Below are positions 59,887 to 64,000 of a DNA stretch of 64,000 nt, piece after piece. Made by a program: the position numbers and the translations under genes. Each line of letters opens with the position of its first letter. The first letter of the stretch is position 1. The notes beneath the pieces were generated by a model that was not told the DNA's origin, searched no databases, and saw only the letters and a program-made list of their open reading frames with translations. Origin of the DNA: Polymorphobacter megasporae (GTDB taxonomy: Bacteria; Pseudomonadota; Alphaproteobacteria; Sphingomonadales; Sphingomonadaceae); NCBI RefSeq assembly GCF_018982885.2, contig NZ_CP081848.1, positions 1,984,001-2,048,000 on the forward strand, written 5' to 3'.

Positions 59887-61955
59887 TGGCGGCGTTCGCC
59901 CTTCCCACGCTCGGAAGCGTCAACCCGCGCGCCGCGCTGCTGCCGGTCGCGATCCTGTCGCTCGTCATGCTGATGGTCGTTCCGATACCGCCGGTGCTGC
60001 TCGACATCTTCTTCGTCGCCAACATCATCGTCGCGCTCGCGGTCCTGATGGTCGCGATCAACGCCCAGCGCCCGCTCGATTTCTCGTCGTTTCCCAGCGT
60101 GTTGCTGTTCGCGACCTTGCTCCGGCTGGCGCTCAACGTCGCCTCGACCCGCGTCGTCCTCGTCAACGGCCACAAGGGCACCGCGGCCGCAGGACAGGTC
60201 ATCGAGGCGTTCGGCAAGTTCCTCATCGGCGGCGATTACGTCGTCGGGCTGTTCGTCTTCGCGATCCTGCTGATCATCAATCTCGTCGTCGTCACCAAGG
60301 GGGCGGGGCGGGTGTCGGAAGTGTCGGCGCGCTTCACCCTCGACGCGATGCCGGGCAAGCAGATGGCGATCGACGCAGACCTCAACGCCGGGCTGCTCAC
60401 CGCCGACGAGGCGCGCACCCGCCGCGCCGACGTCGCGACCGAGGCCGATTTCTACGGCTCGATGGACGGCGCGTCGAAGTTCGTGAAGGGCGACGCCGTC
60501 GCGGGGTTGCTGATCCTCGGCATCAACATCGCCGGCGGGCTGATCCTCGGCATGTTCCGCCACGGCCTGTCGATCGGCGATGCGGCGTCGATCTACCTGC
60601 TCCTCGCGATCGGTGACGGGCTGGTCGCGCAAATCCCGGCGCTGTTGCTGTCGATCGCGGCGGCGATGATCGTGACACGCGTCTCGTCGAGCCTCGATCT
60701 CGCCGGACAGGTCACCAGCCAGTTCGCCAGTGCGCGCGCGTGGACCCCGATCGCCGGGATCATGGGGCTGCTCGCGCTCCTCCCCGGGATGCCGCACCTG
60801 ATCCTGCTCGCCGCGACCGCGATCGCCGGGACGCTCGCGTGGAAGTTGTCGCGGCCCAAGCCGGTCGCCGTGCCGGTCGAGGCACCGCGGAGCGCCGACG
60901 CGGCGATCGACTGGAGCGACGTCGCCGACACCGCGACGATCGGGCTCGATCTCGGCTACGGCCTGATCGGCATGGTCGACGAGAAGACCGGGCCGCTGAT
61001 GGCGCGGATCACCGGCATCCGCCGCCAATTGTCGAAGGCGCTCGGCTTCGTCGTGCCGCTGGTCCGCGTCCGCGACAGCATCGCGCTCGGGCCGTTCACC
61101 TACCGCATCCTGATCGACGGCGTCGTCATGGCCGAGGACGAGGTCTTCCCCGACGACCTGCTCGCGCTCGAAGCCGGGCCGATCGACGTGCCCGTCGCCG
61201 GGCGGGTGTGCAAGGACCCGAGCTTCGGGCTCGACGCGCGCTGGATCGACCCCGCCGAGCGCGATCTCGCGACCGGCGCGGGCTATACCGTCGTCGATCC
61301 GTCGACCGTCATCGGCACGCACCTCAACCATATCCTGACGGTGCAGGCGCATCTGCTGCTCGGGCAGGACGAGACGCAGAAGCTGCTCGACACGCTCGGC
61401 GAGGCGCACCCGCAGCTCGTCGCCGGGCTGGTGCCGAAGCTGCTGCCGCTCGCGACGGTGACCGCGGTGTTGCAGCGGTTGCTCGAGGAGTGGGTCCCAA
61501 TCCGCGATGTGCGGCGGACGATCGGTAGCCTCGCCGCGGTCGCTTCGCGGACGAGCGACCCCGGCGAACTCGCTGAACTTGTTCGAACCGGGTTGGGCGG
61601 CGCGATTGTCCAAACCCTCTGCGGTCTCCGCGAACCGTTGCTCGCGATCACCTTCGATTCCGCGCTCGAGGACCTGCTCGCGGCGGCGGTGCGGGCCGGC
61701 CCGGGATCGCTCTACCCGTTCGAACCGGCGCTTGCGGCGCGCGTCGTCGCGGCGGTGCGCGATGCCGCCGCGCCGCTCGCCGCCACCGCCGCGCGCTTCG
61801 CCGTCGTCACCACGCCACTGCTCCGCCGGCCGGTCTACGGCCTGCTCAAGGGGCACCTCCCCGAAGGCTGCGCGGTGCTGTCGATCCACGAAATCCCCGA
61901 CGCCAAGACCGTCGACGTCACCGCCGTCGTTGGCGGTCCCTCAACAGGAGCCTGA
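59886..61955 (+). CDS. flhA: Flagellar export-gate protein FlhA
   Basis: This 689-aa protein has about eight N-terminal helices (VAILSLVMLMVVPIPPVLLD, FFVANIIVALAVLMVAI). The FHIPEP-family loop contains KGAGRVSEVSARFTLDAMPG and KQMAIDADLNAGLL. The cytoplasmic C-terminal domain (about residues 340-689) includes GLGYGLIGMVDEK-type and TVVDPSTVIGTHLNHIL motifs. It forms the nonameric ring that docks export substrates. Other export genes are outside the window. Confidence 0.97.
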   Translation: MAAFALPTLGSVNPRAALLPVAILSLVMLMVVPIPPVLLDIFFVANIIVALAVLMVAINAQRPLDFSSFPSVLLFATLLRLALNVASTRVVLVNGHKGTAAAGQVIEAFGKFLIGGDYVVGLFVFAILLIINLVVVTKGAGRVSEVSARFTLDAMPGKQMAIDADLNAGLLTADEARTRRADVATEADFYGSMDGASKFVKGDAVAGLLILGINIAGGLILGMFRHGLSIGDAASIYLLLAIGDGLVAQIPALLLSIAAAMIVTRVSSSLDLAGQVTSQFASARAWTPIAGIMGLLALLPGMPHLILLAATAIAGTLAWKLSRPKPVAVPVEAPRSADAAIDWSDVADTATIGLDLGYGLIGMVDEKTGPLMARITGIRRQLSKALGFVVPLVRVRDSIALGPFTYRILIDGVVMAEDEVFPDDLLALEAGPIDVPVAGRVCKDPSFGLDARWIDPAERDLATGAGYTVVDPSTVIGTHLNHILTVQAHLLLGQDETQKLLDTLGEAHPQLVAGLVPKLLPLATVTAVLQRLLEEWVPIRDVRRTIGSLAAVASRTSDPGELAELVRTGLGGAIVQTLCGLREPLLAITFDSALEDLLAAAVRAGPGSLYPFEPALAARVVAAVRDAAAPLAATAARFAVVTTPLLRRPVYGLLKGHLPEGCAVLSIHEIPDAKTVDVTAVVGGPSTGA

Positions 61956-61957
61956 AC

Positions 61958-62695
61958 ATGGACGCACGCCTCGGGCTCGAAATTGGCGTCTACGCCCCCG
62001 CGCGGCTGGTCCGCACCGACCCCGAACGGCTGGTGCAGAGCCACCTCGGCCTCGTCCGCAAGATCGCGTGGCACGTGCATGCGCGGGTTTCGAGCGCGAT
62101 CGAGGTCGAGGACTTGATCCAGATCGGCATGATCGCGCTGATCGAAGCGGCGCGCGGGTTCGAGGATCGGGGACACGCCGCCTTCGCCACCTACGCCACC
62201 GTCCGGGTGCGCGGGTCGATGATCGACCAGTTGCGCAAGTCGGCGACTTTGGTCCGCTCGGCGATCCGGCGGCGGCGCGAGTTCGGCATCGCGCGGGCCT
62301 CGCTCGAAGGGCTGCTCGGGCGTCCCGCGACCGACGAGGAGATGGCCGAGCGCGTCGAGATGACGATCGACGCGTACCGGACCGCGGCGAACGCGACGCA
62401 TGCGGTGCGCTACGAATCGATCGACGATGTCTATTCGGATCACAGCGAGTGGTTTGCCGACGATACGCCGAGCGCGTTCGACGCGTTGGCGCGTGGCGAT
62501 CTCAAGCGCGCGATCAGCACCGCGGTAGGCAACCTCCCCGAGCGCGAGGCGCTGGTTCTGCAGCTTTATTACGTCGAGGAAATGAACCTCGAGGAGATCG
62601 GGCAGGTGCTCGATGTCGGTGCGGCGCGGGTCTGCCAGATCAAGAAGGCGGCGCTCGACAAGCTGCGCGTCAAGCTTAGCGGCTTCGATGCCTAG
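61958..62695 (+). CDS. fliA: Flagellar sigma factor FliA (sigma-28)
   Basis: This 245-aa sigma-70 family member lacks region 1. Region 2 includes HLGLVRKIAWHVHARVSSAI, VEDLIQIGMIALIEAARGF and FATYATVRVRGSMIDQLRKS; region 4 has YVEEMNLEEIGQVLDVGAAR. The RxRGSMIDxLR-type sequence is diagnostic of FliA. It directs late flagellar genes and is restrained by FlgM. It starts 2 nt after flhA. Confidence 0.95.
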   Translation: MDARLGLEIGVYAPARLVRTDPERLVQSHLGLVRKIAWHVHARVSSAIEVEDLIQIGMIALIEAARGFEDRGHAAFATYATVRVRGSMIDQLRKSATLVRSAIRRRREFGIARASLEGLLGRPATDEEMAERVEMTIDAYRTAANATHAVRYESIDDVYSDHSEWFADDTPSAFDALARGDLKRAISTAVGNLPEREALVLQLYYVEEMNLEEIGQVLDVGAARVCQIKKAALDKLRVKLSGFDA

Positions 62696-63078
62696 TGCGG
62701 CGCAACCAGCCCGACCGCGTGGAGGACGACCGCTTCGGCGATCATCACAGCCAGCCAATAGCCGCATTCGGCGGCGACCGCCCCAGCCGCAATGCCGCGT
62801 GAGCGGAGGCTGACGACGGCAGCGGGAACGACGAAGCCGATCCAAATGACGACCGCACTGCCGATCGCCATGACCCACGCCCCGGCCTTGGGCGGCGCGA
62901 GGATCAGGGCCCCGGCGAGGATCGCGGTCAGCCACGCCTCGGCGACGAAATTGGTAATCGTCAGGCCGAGTGCGATCCGTCCGCGCCGCCCCGCCGCCGC
63001 GTGATACGCCGCGCCGACCGCGAGGCCGATGAGCGTCGTGACGATAATCTGCCAGCCGTTCTGGACGATGTAGATCAT
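62692..63078 (-). CDS. Four-helix membrane protein (DUF1761-like)
   Basis: The protein is 128 aa from the ATG at 63078, with GGAG before it. There are four hydrophobic helices (IIVTTLIGLAVGAAYHAA, LTAILAGALILA, MAIGSAVVIWIGFVVPAAVV, GYWLAVMIAEAVVLHAVGLV). Size and helix order resemble DUF1761, but the match is loose. It overlaps the fliA 3' end by 4 nt on the opposite strand. Confidence 0.72.
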   Translation of the reverse strand: MIYIVQNGWQIIVTTLIGLAVGAAYHAAAGRRGRIALGLTITNFVAEAWLTAILAGALILAPPKAGAWVMAIGSAVVIWIGFVVPAAVVSLRSRGIAAGAVAAECGYWLAVMIAEAVVLHAVGLVAPH

Positions 63079-63157
63079 GTCGCTCTCCGTCGCATGGTGC
63101 GGGCTGAAGAACGCGCTGCTTTGCCTAAGGCTGCGGGGCGCGATGCCGCGCCAGCCC

Positions 63158-63328
63158 TCAGCCTCCGGCGGCGCGGATGAGCGCTGCCATGACCGTACCG
63201 AAGCCGACGATGACGCCGAGATAGATGGTGATGAACGTCGCAGCCGAGCCGGCACGATCGGCGAGGTCGCTGCGGAAGACTGCGTCGCGGGGCATCAAGA
63301 ACGGCGACGAGCGTTCGGGATCGATCAT
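63158..63328 (-). CDS. Small single-helix membrane protein (56 aa)
   Basis: MIDPERSSPFLMPRDAVFRS and a following acidic-basic segment precede one membrane helix (FITIYLGVIVGFGTVMAAL), ending IRAAGG. AAGGAG lies 7 nt before the ATG, a strong ribosome site. Codon usage fits the region. It shares orientation with the flanking small genes and is probably co-transcribed with them. No family was recognised. Confidence 0.65.
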   Translation of the reverse strand: MIDPERSSPFLMPRDAVFRSDLADRAGSAATFITIYLGVIVGFGTVMAALIRAAGG

Positions 63329-63352
63329 GGCAAATCTCCTTGGGCGCTTGGG

Positions 63353-63505
63353 TCAGCCGCGCAGCGCGTCGATCACGGCGACGACGGGAACCATGAGTGC
63401 CGCCGCGCCGAGGATCGTCAGCGACGCCGAGGCGGCGCATCGATCGATCAGGCATGGCCGGTCGCGAGCGCCGTCCACAGGTTGAGTAGGTTTCCGCTTC
63501 GCCAC
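63353..63505 (-). CDS. Small single-helix membrane protein (50 aa)
   Basis: An open frame from a GTG at 63505, with GGAGG 7 nt upstream, encodes a basic N-terminus (MAKRKPTQPVDGARDRPCLI) and one hydrophobic helix (LTILGAAALMVPVVAVI), ending DALRG. Third-position G/C is high, as in real genes here. The presence of a second small membrane-protein gene 24 nt downstream supports it, but the evidence is modest. Confidence 0.45.
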   Translation of the reverse strand: MAKRKPTQPVDGARDRPCLIDRCAASASLTILGAAALMVPVVAVIDALRG

Positions 63506-63666
63506 GCGAAGGCCTCCGTTGACCGTCGCCAAACACGCAGCGACCAGACCGATATGGGCCGGTCGGGCATTGGTTTGCCATGCGGGAAGCCGGGCCGCGC
63601 ATAAGAACGGCGTATAGATTGCCGATCGTGCTTGCCTGCGCCAGATAGCCCGGGCTTAGGTCGCCG

Positions 63667-64000
63667 ATGATGGTTCTCGACGATCTCGAACAAGTCGGGC
63701 TGTTGCTGTTTGTTGCGGCGGTGGTCGCGATCGCGACCCAGCGCTTCCGCCTGCCGTACAGCGTCGGCCTGGTTGCGGCGGGTATCGGGCTCGCGGTGGC
63801 ACCGATCAGCCTCGACCTCAAGTTGTCGCGCGAGTTGATCTTCTCGATCTTCCTGCCGCCGATCGTGTTCGAGGCGGCGCTCAACCTTCACTGGCACGAC
63901 CTCCGTCGCAACGCGCCGCTGCTCGCGATGTTCGCGAGCGCCGGGGTTATCGTCGCGGCGATCGTCGTCGCGGCGGGGATGCACTTCCTCGCCGACTGGA
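63667..64000 (+). CDS. Na+/H+ antiporter (CPA1 family), N-terminal part
   Basis: The frame starts ATGATG and runs off the window end; 111 residues are visible. Membrane helices include EQVGLLLFVAAVVAIATQRF, and the family motif is IFSIFLPPIVFEAALNLHW, typical of NhaP/CPA1 sodium-proton antiporters. The ion-binding aspartates lie beyond the window. Its upstream gap (63506-63666) shows no other gene. Confidence 0.85.
   Translation, partial: MMVLDDLEQVGLLLFVAAVVAIATQRFRLPYSVGLVAAGIGLAVAPISLDLKLSRELIFSIFLPPIVFEAALNLHWHDLRRNAPLLAMFASAGVIVAAIVVAAGMHFLADW

Noticed and set aside
59862-61889. A 675-codon minus-strand frame opposite flhA
   Set aside because: Rich in Arg/Asp/Glu/Gln without domains; flhA on the plus strand is certain.

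Overview
The window is high-GC (visibly near two-thirds G+C) chromosomal DNA with densely packed genes, many joined by 1-4 nt overlaps. It reads as an alphaproteobacterium of the sphingomonad lineage. The evidence is a PEPxxWA-type CTERM protein, the CtrA-pathway factors ChpT and RcdA, an ffs-dnaX-ybaB block, sdhE between recG and mfd, and flagellar operons carrying sigma-54 type promoters. No tRNA, rRNA, CRISPR array, phage or IS transposase was seen.

Layout. 1-14 kb: end of surE, an NlpD-like LytM lipoprotein, rimO, a PEP-CTERM protein, an HTH-TM-TPR protein, an M17 aminopeptidase, a MarR regulator with an NlpC/P60 protein, dksA, two DUF465 (YdcH-like) proteins, a small heat-shock protein, rcdA, a VOC protein and a hydrolase carrying all the residues of fluoroacetate dehalogenase. 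A lower-GC pocket (about 12.2-13.7 kb) holds an overlapping pair of orphan genes. 14-25 kb: mfd, a DUF559 nuclease lying between two half-copies of a palindromic repeat, sdhE, recG, a Sel1 protein, tyrS and anmK. 25-38 kb: two cysteine desulfurases and a 2Fe-2S ferredoxin, SRP RNA, dnaX, ybaB, mtgA, an amine oxidase, rpoH, a pseudouridine synthase, a JAMM protein, a cold-shock protein, chpT and an AmpD-like amidase. 38-46.6 kb: RNase P RNA, a tannase-family enzyme, NfeD/paraslipin, a CitE-like lyase and a galactofuranose cassette (glycosyltransferase, glf, glycosidase). 46.6-62.7 kb: flagellar genes, with flgBCDEFGHIJKL-motAB on the minus strand and flgA-flgM-flgN and SLT-flhA-fliA on the plus strand. 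62.7-64 kb: small membrane proteins and the start of a Na+/H+ antiporter.

How the genes fit together. The flagellar block encodes rod, hook, rings, hook-filament junction, stator, the export-gate protein FlhA, and the FliA/FlgM sigma-28 checkpoint. Three near-consensus sigma-54 (-24/-12) sites lie before flgB, flgA and the SLT-flhA-fliA unit. Basal body MS-ring, filament and most export genes are not in the window. ChpT and RcdA link to the CtrA cell-cycle circuit. The glf cassette indicates a galactofuranose-containing surface glycan.

The most unusual feature is a population of three palindromic repeat families (A, B, C). They occupy most gene junctions in the flg operon and have entered coding sequence in frame: dnaX gains exactly 27 codons, and the 5' ends of flgI and flgJ consist partly of repeat. 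One family-B element has its two halves separated by a DUF559 endonuclease gene, suggesting a nuclease-associated repeat cassette. All functional assignments come from reading the sequence; no database search was run.
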